NCBI GenBank assembly: GCA_949282745.1
Contig: CASDQM010000003.1
Location: forward strand, 1 to 48,712
Direction of reading: 5' to 3'
DNA: 48,712 nt
Origin: an uncultured Sutterella sp.
GTDB lineage: Bacteria > Pseudomonadota > Gammaproteobacteria > Burkholderiales > Burkholderiaceae_F
A program made the translations under genes and the position numbers. Positions within the stretch are counted from its first letter, which is position 1, and every line of letters begins with the position of its first letter. The notes under the pieces were generated by a model. The model saw only the letters and a program-made list of their open reading frames with translations. It searched no databases and was not told the origin of the DNA. Positions 8,020 to 15,610 of this stretch are shown piece by piece.

Positions 8020-8674
8020 AGTCTTCGCTCTCCGGCTCCTTGACATCGCGGTACCAATCGGGGGCCCAGTTCGCATTACGCGGATTGAAGTTCGAACCCA
8101 AGGCCGCAACGGCATAGTCGAGGTCGCAACGCAGGTCGCTCGGATCGTAAGCTTCGAGGTCAACCCCTTCTTTCTTCGCTTGGGCGAGGCAGTCGCGCAG
8201 TTCGCAGAAACGCCAGGGACCTCCGCAGTCTTCGGGCGGGGCCGCCCCGTGGCGCTCGAGGATTTCGTATTTGGCGCCCCGGACGGGCGTCGCCTGCCAG
8301 GCCTCAACGGTCAGATGGTGATACCAGTCGTCGCCGAAATCGTAGAGGTAGTCGAGATGTCTCGGGTAGTGCGGCAGAATCGCATCGAGTCTCGTCTCGG
8401 CCTCGTCCTCAGGCAGATTGGCGAACTGGTCGAGCCACTCGTCGTCTCTCAAGTAGAAGGGGCCGATTTCAAGACGGTCGGCAGTGCCGGGCTCGGCGTC
8501 TCGCTCCTGGAAAACGTGAAGGTGACAGTCGAGCCAGCCGAACGCCTCCTGCAGGGCGTTGTGCAGGTCCTCGAACGTGGCCGTTCCGTTGATGCGGATG
8601 CGGCGCCAGACGGGCGGATTCTTGATGTCGGCGAGCTGCGCCTTGATCGTGAAGGCGCCCTTGAGACGTGTCAT
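8018..8674 (-). CDS. Plasmid pRiA4b ORF-3-like family protein, copy 1
   Basis: This 218-residue paralogue of the next gene shows the same order of motifs: FTIKAQLADIKNPPVWRRIRI, LHNALQEAFGWLDCHLHVF, YLYDFGDDWYHHLTVEAWQ, PEDCGGPW and LDYAVAALGSNFNP. The start at 8674 is supported by TTAGGAAC about ten bases upstream. The C-terminus is acidic. Like its neighbour it is probably a small soluble cytosolic protein. The two copies share motifs throughout but are far from identical, so the duplication is old or the genes arrived separately. Function is unknown in the family; association with mobile elements is common, but no transposase is seen here. Confidence 0.85.
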   Translation of the reverse strand: MTRLKGAFTIKAQLADIKNPPVWRRIRINGTATFEDLHNALQEAFGWLDCHLHVFQERDAEPGTADRLEIGPFYLRDDEWLDQFANLPEDEAETRLDAILPHYPRHLDYLYDFGDDWYHHLTVEAWQATPVRGAKYEILERHGAAPPEDCGGPWRFCELRDCLAQAKKEGVDLEAYDPSDLRCDLDYAVAALGSNFNPRNANWAPDWYRDVKEPESED

Positions 8675-8817
8675 GGCAGTTCCTAAATCATAATGGATGA
8701 TTCTCTGTGTCGGAACTTTCCGGAAGATATCCGACAGCGGATTTCCAAGCAGTGTACCGAACCGTCGGTTTGCGTGCGCAAGAATTTGAGTCGTGGCGTT
8801 ACGCGGAAGAAAGGAGA

Positions 8818-8851
8818 TGGAAAAAGGGGCGAAACCCGAAGGCTGCGCCCC
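8818..8851 (-). terminator. Strong intrinsic terminator after the amino-acid binding protein
   Basis: Minus-strand arms GGGGCG / CGCCCC (8846-8851 and 8826-8831) followed by five T. Confidence 0.85.
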
Positions 8852-8911
8852 TTTCCCTGACAAAGCACGCTCAGACGGCCGGTCAGAGAAGACCGTCCGC
8901 CGGTCGGATCG

Positions 8912-9724
8912 TCAGTTGCCGAACCACTTGCGGTAGATCTTGTCGAACGACCCGTCCGCCTTCATGGCGTCGAGCGTCGAGTTGAGCTGCGCAAGGAGTT
9001 CGCCGTTCTGCTTGTTCACGGCAAAGCCGTACTGATCTTCGGAAAGAACGTAGGGCATCTCGGTGAGTCCCATCCCCTTCGACGACTTCTGAGCGAGGAA
9101 GTACTCGTTCACGGGTCGGTCGTTCACCATTGCGAAGCACCCGCCCTGACTCAATTCCATAAAGGCTTCGGCCGCGGAATTGAAGGTGCGGATGGTCGTG
9201 CCGGGAATGCGCTTCATGTAGACGGCGCCCGCGGACCCGATCTCGGCGCAGAGGCACTGGTTTTCCAGGCTTTCCGGACCGGTGATCTTGGGAGCGTTGG
9301 CCTTCGTCGTCATGATCGTGAGACCCGCGTCGTAGTAGGGTTTCGTAAAGTCGACCTTGGCCGCGCGTTCGGGCGTGATGGTCAGGGCCGAAACCGCCAC
9401 GTCGACGGATTTCGCGAGAAGCGCGGGAACGAGCGCGTCCAGACCCATGGAGACGATTTCGATTTCGCGGTCCATCCGCTTGCCGACCTCACGGATGAGG
9501 TCCATGTCGAAACCTTCATACCGACCGCTCTCGGTATCAAGATATTCAAAGGGCGGATAGGCCGTGAGCGATCCAACGCGCAGCACCTTCTGGGCGGCGG
9601 GTCGGGTTTCGTCGACGGGTTTGGCGAACGCGTCCTGCGTTTCGGTGGAGAGGGACGCAAACAAGGAGCCGATGATGACGGCGGAGACGGCTGCGACGGC
9701 AGCAAACTTTTTGGTGTTAGCCAT
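8912..9724 (-). CDS. Amino-acid ABC transporter substrate-binding protein (SBP_bac_3)
   Basis: This 270-residue exported protein has a signal peptide (MANTKKFAAVAAVSAVIIGS, cleavage probably after an Ala near 34). A family-3 solute-binding fold follows: LRVGSLTAYPPFEYLD, YEGFDMDLIREVGKRM, VDVAVSALTITPERAAKVDFTKPYYDAG and DRPVNEYFLAQ, ending with the helix MKADGSFDKIYRKWFGN. These features fit polar amino-acid receptors of ABC importers such as those for Arg, Gln, His or cystine. No permease or ATPase gene is adjacent, so it is an orphan receptor that must share a transporter encoded elsewhere or act in sensing. No lipobox is visible, so it should be soluble in the periplasm. Ligand unknown. 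Confidence 0.9.
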   Translation of the reverse strand: MANTKKFAAVAAVSAVIIGSLFASLSTETQDAFAKPVDETRPAAQKVLRVGSLTAYPPFEYLDTESGRYEGFDMDLIREVGKRMDREIEIVSMGLDALVPALLAKSVDVAVSALTITPERAAKVDFTKPYYDAGLTIMTTKANAPKITGPESLENQCLCAEIGSAGAVYMKRIPGTTIRTFNSAAEAFMELSQGGCFAMVNDRPVNEYFLAQKSSKGMGLTEMPYVLSEDQYGFAVNKQNGELLAQLNSTLDAMKADGSFDKIYRKWFGN

Positions 9725-10313
9725 GATGAAGGGCCTCGATATAACGGGCGGATTGTGCAGCCTGTACTCGTCCCTCTAGGTATCGTTCACATGCTTTGCG
9801 GTCTCGACAAACGGAAACCGCGCCGCGGGGACTCTCATACAGCCGGACCCTCCTCGGGTGGCCGTTCCGTTCAGTGCCGGACACAAGCGGCCTCAAACGG
9901 AACTTTAAGTGCGGATTGTCTATGTACGGAGACGGGATCGTCCGTCTCCGGAAGGCTCGGTCGGGCGGAAGCACTTCCGAACTCCTTCCCTCGGCCGAGA
10001 GGCGACTCCCGTCCGGATCCTCAGCGCCTTCACGGGCGTTTCGGATGGATCCATCCTACTTCGGTTTTTGTGCGGCGCAACCGAAGAATCCCCTCTTTTT
10101 CGTGAAGAAAACGTCGTTTCTTGATTCTCATCAAAAATACCTTTCCAAACGTCGGAGCGTCGGTGCGTAAGTTTGCCGTAAGCCTTTGCCGCAAAGCGAC
10201 GGTTATCATAGAAATGTCGCCGGCGCGCCGCACATTGGGAGAACGGTGGGCGGCAGCCCTACGGGGAGAATCGAACGGCCGGCGTCACAAAAAACACACT
10301 CAAGGGAGTCTTC
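9725..10313. other. 589-bp intergenic region upstream of assT
   Basis: No convincing gene. It contains the control regions of two divergent genes: the binding protein (minus) and assT (plus). Inverted repeats GTTCCGTT/AACGGAAC (9864-9871, 9896-9903) and GGAGACG/CGTCTCC (9928-9934, 9943-9949) are visible. A hairpin CTTCGGTT/AACCGAAG (10059-10066, 10079-10086) is followed by a T-rich stretch. Together these could mark a small plus-strand RNA ending near 10100, but this is speculative. An FNR-type box follows at 10121. Confidence 0.4.
10121..10134. promoter_or_regulatory. FNR/ANR-type box upstream of assT
   Basis: TTGATTCTCATCAA matches the FNR consensus TTGAT-N4-ATCAA exactly. It is centred about 186 bases before the assT start. 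A possible -10 element TATCAT lies at 10204-10209. Anaerobic activation of assT is the straightforward inference; distance from the promoter is uncertain. Confidence 0.6.
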
Positions 10314-12110
10314 ATGAACTGCAAAAAATCCCTTCTGACCGTTGCGGTCGCTCTCGCCCTGCCCCTTTCCGTCATGGCTTCGGGCGGCGCTTCCGGCACG
10401 AAGATCGACTGGATCGTCGAGGGCGAACTCGGCACGATCGTCATCAATCCCTACGACATTGCGCCTCTGACGGCCGTGATCCGCAACGGCGGCTACGTCC
10501 TCACGAAGGCCTCGGTTCGCATCGTCCCGAAAAAGGACGGTCAGGAAATCCGCTACGACGTGGGTCCCCAGACGCTTTTGACCCACGGCGGCATCCCGGT
10601 CTGGGGGCTCTACGCCGACTACATGAACACGGTCGAAGTGCGCTATACGCGCGTCTTCCAGGGGAAGAGCGAAGAAAAGACGGAAACCTACAAGATCCGC
10701 ACCGCTCCCGTCTACTTTGAAGCGACGGGCAACCGCGCGCAGTCCCCGGGCGCCTTCCAAGTCGACGTGAAGACCCGTCCCTCGAAGGAATTCAAGGACC
10801 GTCTCTACTTCATCAACAACCTCCTCTCTCCGGGCCCGAAGTCGCAGCAGGTCGTCTGGAACAACCCGGTGGGCGGGGCCCAGGAATGGGCCAACTATCC
10901 GCAGAACGCCGTCGTCGACACGACGGGCGAAACGCGCTGGTTCATGAAGCCCGACGCCATCTACGATCCGCGCGACCCGTTCAAGTCCGGGATCATGATG
11001 GGCTTCCATCAGAACGCCGACGGCACCCTCACCTGGGGCTACGGTCAGCGCTACGTGAAGTACGACATCATGGGGCGCGAAGTCTACAACCGTCTGATTT
11101 CGCCCAACTACAACGACTTCTCGCACGCCTTGAGCGTCGGGGAAAACGGACATCAGTTCCTGCGCGTGGGGTCGTCCGACCTTCGCCGCGCCGACAACAC
11201 GCACGTGCGCACGGTGCGCGACGTGATCATCGAAGTGGATTCCGAATCGGGGAACGTCGTCGACGAATGGCGTCTCTTTGAAATCCTCGATCCGCAGCGC
11301 AACATCGTCTTGAAGTCGATCGACCAGGGCGCGGTGTGCCTGAACGTCGACCTCTCGAAGTCGGGCCAGACCTTGACGGCCGAACAGATCGCCAAGCTCG
11401 AGGCGCAGCACGCCTTCGGCGACATCACCGGCACGGGCGCGGGCCGCAACTGGGCGCACGTGAATTCGGTCGACTACGACGCCGAGGACGACTCCATCAT
11501 CATTTCGTCCCGTCATCAGTCGGCCGTCGTCAAGATCGGCCGCGACAAGAAGGTGAAGTGGATCCTCGCCGCCCCGAACGGCTGGCGCGGCGAATGGAAG
11601 GACAAGGTCCTCACGCCCGTCGACAAGGACGGAAAGCCGCTCAAGTGCCGTCTCGGCAAGTGCGAAGGCGACTTCGACTGGACCTGGACGCAGCACACCG
11701 GCTGGAAGATCAACGAAATGAGCAAGGGCGACATCATCTACGTGTCGGTCTTTGACAACGGCGACGGACGCGCCTTCGTGCAGCCCGACGATCCGAAGGA
11801 AAAGTACAGCCGCGCGGTCGTCTACAAGATCGACCAGAAGAAGATGACCGTTCAGCAGGTTTGGGAATACGGCAAGAACCGCGGCCACGAACTCTACGCT
11901 CCGATCACCTCCTCGGTCGAATACTGGAAGGACAAGGATTCGCTCCTCGTCTACTGGGCTTCGATCGGCGTGGGCTCGAAGGAAGGTCCCGCTCCGGTTC
12001 TGACCGAATTCAAGTGGGGCGAATCCAAGCCCTCGATCGAACTGAAGTTCCACAACACGCTCGGCTACCGCGCTCTGCCGATCGACGTGCAGAAGGCCTT
12101 CGCCAAGTAA
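10314..12110 (+). CDS. assT: Arylsulfate sulfotransferase AssT
   Basis: This 598-residue periplasmic enzyme moves sulfate from one phenolic sulfate ester to another phenol without PAPS. It matches the size of E. coli AssT. The signal peptide MNCKKSLLTVAVALALPLSV is clear. Active-site residues can be aligned with the characterised enzyme: H271 in DFSHAL, H382 in NWAHVNS, R400 in SSRHQS and the transiently sulfated H461 in WTQHTGW. The pair C-R-L-G-K-C before it matches the structural disulfide loop. In uropathogenic E. coli the gene is followed by dsbL-dsbI; no such genes are present here, so folding must rely on DsbA from elsewhere. It follows an FNR-type box, has its own terminator (12150-12190), and is monocistronic. 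Confidence 0.95.
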   Translation: MNCKKSLLTVAVALALPLSVMASGGASGTKIDWIVEGELGTIVINPYDIAPLTAVIRNGGYVLTKASVRIVPKKDGQEIRYDVGPQTLLTHGGIPVWGLYADYMNTVEVRYTRVFQGKSEEKTETYKIRTAPVYFEATGNRAQSPGAFQVDVKTRPSKEFKDRLYFINNLLSPGPKSQQVVWNNPVGGAQEWANYPQNAVVDTTGETRWFMKPDAIYDPRDPFKSGIMMGFHQNADGTLTWGYGQRYVKYDIMGREVYNRLISPNYNDFSHALSVGENGHQFLRVGSSDLRRADNTHVRTVRDVIIEVDSESGNVVDEWRLFEILDPQRNIVLKSIDQGAVCLNVDLSKSGQTLTAEQIAKLEAQHAFGDITGTGAGRNWAHVNSVDYDAEDDSIIISSRHQSAVVKIGRDKKVKWILAAPNGWRGEWKDKVLTPVDKDGKPLKCRLGKCEGDFDWTWTQHTGWKINEMSKGDIIYVSVFDNGDGRAFVQPDDPKEKYSRAVVYKIDQKKMTVQQVWEYGKNRGHELYAPITSSVEYWKDKDSLLVYWASIGVGSKEGPAPVLTEFKWGESKPSIELKFHNTLGYRALPIDVQKAFAK

Positions 12111-12149
12111 GTTCCTTCCCCTTTCGGAGCGCCCCGCGCGCTCCGTGAT

Positions 12150-12190
12150 AAGCCTCCCTCGGCCGATGAGACCGTTGGAGGCTTTTTCTT
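12150..12190 (+). terminator. Strong intrinsic terminator after assT
   Basis: Arms AAGCCTCC (12150-12157) and GGAGGCTT (12177-12184) followed by a T-run. A second GC-rich hairpin CGGAGCG...CGCTCCG sits just upstream (12125-12145). Confidence 0.85.
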
Positions 12191-12352
12191 TGCGAAGCCC
12201 CCTCGGCCCACCGTCGGGCGCTTCGTCAAAACCGTATCCCGAAGCGCTTCGGCCTCAGGGGCGCAGAGCCCGTACGTGTTATGATTGCTCCGCATTCTCG
12301 GGGGCACATCCGCCCTCTTTTCCATTGATTCGGACACAGTAAGGAGTCCACC

Positions 12353-13873
12353 GTGACGAAAGTTCTTCTCATGATTCTCGACGGCTGGGGCATCGGCCGC
12401 GGCGACAAGGCCGACGTGATCGGGACCGTGCGCCCGCCCTTCATGACGAAGCTCACCCACGACCACCCCCATGCGACGCTTCGCACCGACGGCCTCGCCG
12501 TCGGCCTTCCCGAAGGTCAGATGGGGAATTCCGAAGTCGGCCACCTCAACATCGGGGCGGGCCGCGTCCTCTATCAGGACCTCGTCAAGATCAACCGGGC
12601 CGTCGCCGACGGCTCCCTCGCTCAGGTTCCGGGCGTCGCGAAGATGCTCGAAACGGCGAAGCGGTCGGGACGTCTTCACGTGATGGGCCTTCTCTCGGAC
12701 GGGGGCGTGCACGCTTCGCTCGAGCACATCCTCGCCGTCGTGCGTCTTGCGCGCGAGGCGGGCGTCGAGAACGTGTATCTCCACGCCTTCATGGACGGCC
12801 GCGACACCGATCCCAAGAGCGGGATCGGGTTCGTGCGCGAAACCATCGACGCCTTGAAGGCCTGCGGTGCGCACTTTGCGACGATGACGGGCCGCTACTG
12901 GGCCATGGACCGCGACAAGCGCTGGGAGCGCATCCGCGAAGCCTACGGAGCGCTCGTCCTGGGCGAAGGCGTGAAGGCCGAGGATCCGGCCGCGGCGCTC
13001 AAAGAGTCCTATGAGGAAGGCGTCACCGACGAATTCGTGAAGCCCGTCGTGATGACGACGACGGACGGCGCCCCCGTCGGAACGATCCAAAACGGCGACA
13101 CGGTGGTCTTCTGCAACTTCCGCAATGACCGCGCGAAGGAACTCACGATCGCGCTCACGCAGCGAGACGTCGAAGAGGCGGGCATGAAGCGCCTTTCGCT
13201 CGACTACTACACGATGACCCCGTACGATCCGACCTTCGAGGGGCTCACGGTCCTCTTCCCGAAGGACGAGGTGACGAACACGATCGGCGAATACGTGTCC
13301 TCGCTCGGCCTCACGCAGCTTCGCATTGCGGAGACGGAAAAGTACGCCCACGTGACGTTCTTTTTGAACGGCGGGCGCGAAGCGCCCTTTGAAGGTGAAG
13401 ACCGCATTCTCGTCAACTCCCCGAAGGTTGCGACCTACGACCTGCAGCCCTCGATGAGCGCACCCGAAGTGACGGAGCGTCTCGTCGAGAACATCCGCGA
13501 GAAGGCCCCCGACCTCATCGTCCTCAATTTCGCCAACGGCGACATGGTGGGCCACACGGGCGTCTACGACGCGATCGTCGAAGCCGTGAAGACCGTCGAC
13601 GCCTGCGTCGAAAAGGTCGTGACGGCCGCGCGCGCCGCGGGTTACGACGTCGTGATCTGCGCGGACCACGGCAACGCCGACAACGCGGTGAACGCCGACG
13701 GCTCGCCCAACACGGCGCACTCGCTCAACCCCGTCCCGGTGATCGTGGTGTCGGAGCGCGTAAAGAGCGTTCGCGACGGCGTCCTGGCCGACGTGGCGCC
13801 CACGGTCCTCGATCTGATGGGCCTGGAAAAGCCCGCCGAAATGACGGGACAGTCGCTTGTCGAAAAGGCCTGA
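12353..13873 (+). CDS. gpmI: 2,3-bisphosphoglycerate-independent phosphoglycerate mutase
   Basis: This 506-residue cytosolic glycolytic enzyme interconverts 3- and 2-phosphoglycerate using two Mn ions. It opens VLLMILDGWGIG with metal ligand D10. It carries the phosphorylated serine S60 in GQMGNSEVGHLNIGAGR, the phosphoglycerate-binding DGRDTDPKSG and GRYWAMDRDKRW motifs, and late metal motifs NFANGDMVGHTG and CADHGNADN. The start is GTG at 12353, supported by AAGGAG at 12341-12346. Length matches the family (about 510). It stands alone between assT and an MFS gene, with a hairpin downstream at 13903. Confidence 0.97.
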   Translation: MTKVLLMILDGWGIGRGDKADVIGTVRPPFMTKLTHDHPHATLRTDGLAVGLPEGQMGNSEVGHLNIGAGRVLYQDLVKINRAVADGSLAQVPGVAKMLETAKRSGRLHVMGLLSDGGVHASLEHILAVVRLAREAGVENVYLHAFMDGRDTDPKSGIGFVRETIDALKACGAHFATMTGRYWAMDRDKRWERIREAYGALVLGEGVKAEDPAAALKESYEEGVTDEFVKPVVMTTTDGAPVGTIQNGDTVVFCNFRNDRAKELTIALTQRDVEEAGMKRLSLDYYTMTPYDPTFEGLTVLFPKDEVTNTIGEYVSSLGLTQLRIAETEKYAHVTFFLNGGREAPFEGEDRILVNSPKVATYDLQPSMSAPEVTERLVENIREKAPDLIVLNFANGDMVGHTGVYDAIVEAVKTVDACVEKVVTAARAAGYDVVICADHGNADNAVNADGSPNTAHSLNPVPVIVVSERVKSVRDGVLADVAPTVLDLMGLEKPAEMTGQSLVEKA

Positions 13874-13902
13874 TCGGGTCACAACTCAACAAACCGTACC
13901 GA

Positions 13903-13950
13903 GGGCCGGCCGGATCTTCCGCGTCGGCCCTTCTTCCCTCCTTTTTCATC
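13903..13950 (+). terminator. Terminator between gpmI and MFS gene
   Basis: Arms GGGCCG (13903-13908) and CGGCCC (13925-13930) are followed by a pyrimidine-rich tail with TTTTT. The MFS start lies just after, so some readthrough may feed it. Confidence 0.6.
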
Positions 13951-13953
13951 ACC

Positions 13954-15153
13954 ATGAGAATGGAACCGCAAATCGGCCCGCGCTTCTGGCCGGGCTTTCT
14001 GAAAACGCTGCCGCCGCTTCGCAACGTCACCTACGTCGTCTTCTTCGCGGCGGGCATGATCAGCGCCCTATGGGCGGGGCTCATTCCGAGCCTCAAGACG
14101 GCGCTGAACGTCGACGAGGGCGTCTTGGGGACGATGCTTCTGGGCCTTGGGATCGGGTCGCTCGTCATGATGCCGGTGACGGGGCGCCTCGTCGCCCGCT
14201 GGGGCTGCCGCGCGGTGCTGCGCACGAGCCTCCCGCTCATGGCCGTCTTCATCGTGACGCTCGCCTTCACGACGAACGTCTGGCTCGCCGCCGCGCTCGT
14301 CGTCCTTTTCGGCGGCGCCTTGGGCGTCACCGACGTCTCCATGAACGTGCAGTCGGTCGTCGCGGAAAAGCGCGAAAAGCGCGCGATCCTCTCGGGGTTT
14401 CACGCGGCCTACTCGTTCGGCGGCATGTCGGGGGGCTTCTTCTTCGCGGCCCTCGTCGGCATCGGTTTGCCCGTCTGGGCGGCGGTCCTCACCGGTGTGG
14501 TCCTGATCGTCGCGGTTGCGACCGCCTGGAGCCCCTGGTCGCTGGGTCCGGGAGAAACCGAAGACGACGGCGGGAAGGCCGAAGAGAAGCACGAGAAATC
14601 TTCGAAGAAGCCTCTGATCCTCTACGTCACCGCCTTCTTCTGCTTTGCATTCTTCCTCACGGAAGGGAGCCTTCTCGACTGGAGCGCGCTCTATCTGCGG
14701 GACCTCAAAAACGCCGACACGGCCGCGGCGGCGCTCGGCTACTCGGTCTTCTCGGCCGCCATGACGATCGGGCGCACCTTCGGGGACCGCATCATCGCGC
14801 GCTTCGGTCGGCGCCGCGTCTTCCTTACGGGGACGCTCTGCGCGATCCTCGGCTATGCGGTGCTCCTCACGATTCCGGGACTTTGGAGCGCCTACGCCGC
14901 GCTCTTCGTGATGGGGATCGGCTGCTCGAACCTCGTTCCGATCGCCTTCTGGCTCGCCGGCAACTGTCCGGGCGTCTCGGTCTCGAAGGGCCTCGCCTTC
15001 GTGGTGTCGACGGGCTACGCCGGGATTCTCGCGGGCCCGGCCGCGATCGGCTTCATCGCGCGCCACACAGGACTCGACACGGCCTTCCTCATGGTCGCCC
15101 TGATGACGACCGTGGTGCTCGTCATGAGCCTCAAGGTCTTTCCTAAGGACTGA
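13954..15153 (+). CDS. MFS transporter (YbjJ-like)
   Basis: This 399-residue membrane protein has about 12 hydrophobic helices in two halves, separated by a charged cytoplasmic loop near 195-215 (GETEDDGGKAEEKHEKSSKK). MFS features include the loop motif VTGRLVARWGCRAVLR between helices 2 and 3 and DRIIARFGRRRVF at the matching place in the second half. The second-half helix GFIARHTGLDTAFLMVALMTT fits YbjJ/fucose-permease-like carriers. Start may be ATG 13954 or 13960. No ribosome site is strong. The substrate cannot be read from sequence. The gene marks the last GC-rich unit before the AT-rich island. Confidence 0.85.
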   Translation: MRMEPQIGPRFWPGFLKTLPPLRNVTYVVFFAAGMISALWAGLIPSLKTALNVDEGVLGTMLLGLGIGSLVMMPVTGRLVARWGCRAVLRTSLPLMAVFIVTLAFTTNVWLAAALVVLFGGALGVTDVSMNVQSVVAEKREKRAILSGFHAAYSFGGMSGGFFFAALVGIGLPVWAAVLTGVVLIVAVATAWSPWSLGPGETEDDGGKAEEKHEKSSKKPLILYVTAFFCFAFFLTEGSLLDWSALYLRDLKNADTAAAALGYSVFSAAMTIGRTFGDRIIARFGRRRVFLTGTLCAILGYAVLLTIPGLWSAYAALFVMGIGCSNLVPIAFWLAGNCPGVSVSKGLAFVVSTGYAGILAGPAAIGFIARHTGLDTAFLMVALMTTVVLVMSLKVFPKD

Positions 15154-15326
15154 GTCCTCCCCTCACGGAACACCGCCCGCGGGCGGTAGGAAGCGAGATG
15201 ATCCTTCAGCACAATATCTCTTGTGGCGGATGGCTCCCTCCATTGGTTTTCTGTCTCCTTCCAATCGACGCTTTTGGTCGGGCGTCGGCCACACACAAAA
15301 TCACAAGGGTCTCTCCTTACCTTTAC

Positions 15327-15363
15327 GGGCGTCGAATCCACGGGTTCGGCGCCCTTTTATTTG
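15327..15363 (+). terminator. Intrinsic terminator at left island border
   Basis: Ten-bp arms GGGCGTCGAA (15327-15336) and TTCGGCGCCC (15345-15354) with one G-T mismatch, followed by TTTTATTT. No gene ends right before it, so it may belong to the MFS transcript or to an unseen small RNA. Confidence 0.6.
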
Positions 15364-15493
15364 TCTTGAGACTTGCTGCACAGACGAAGCAGACTTATCC
15401 GTTCTAAGACCAAGATTGTTAGCCGTTTACCCTACTGTGACCAGGGATCATCCCCTCTAGGGGCACAAATCAGGCAAAATGGATACTACTTGT

Positions 15494-15530
15494 CAAGACA
15501 GTCCGTGACTCGTCTTGCCTTTTGTTTCTT
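15494..15530 (+). terminator. Terminator-like hairpin upstream of helicase gene
   Basis: CAAGAC (15494-15499) and GTCTTG (15512-15517), extended inward by partly complementary bases, followed by CCTTTTGTTTCTT. It lies about 90 bases before the helicase start and might insulate or attenuate it. Confidence 0.4.
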
Positions 15531-15610
15531 GAGGGTTTCAGCATGTTTTTGAGCGCATTCGATGACGGCAATTTACCCTCGAAGTTGTTGCGTATAAGCG
15601 GTAGTTGAAA

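Larger units (their letters stand above)
15154..15610. other. Left border of AT-rich island, no gene
   Basis: The first 35 bases keep the GC-rich character and hold a perfect palindrome ACCGCCCGCGGGCGGT (15172-15187). After that composition becomes AT-richer. A strong plus-strand hairpin with T tail lies at 15327-15363, a CCCC-TCTA-GGGG hairpin at 15452-15463, and a second terminator-like hairpin at 15494-15530. No coding capacity is convincing. The region may carry the helicase promoter and remnants of the island border. Confidence 0.4.

Noticed and set aside
9925-10100. Small RNA gene upstream of assT
   Set aside because: Hairpins and a T-rich end are present, but there is no recognisable promoter or known RNA family; recorded only within the intergenic entry.
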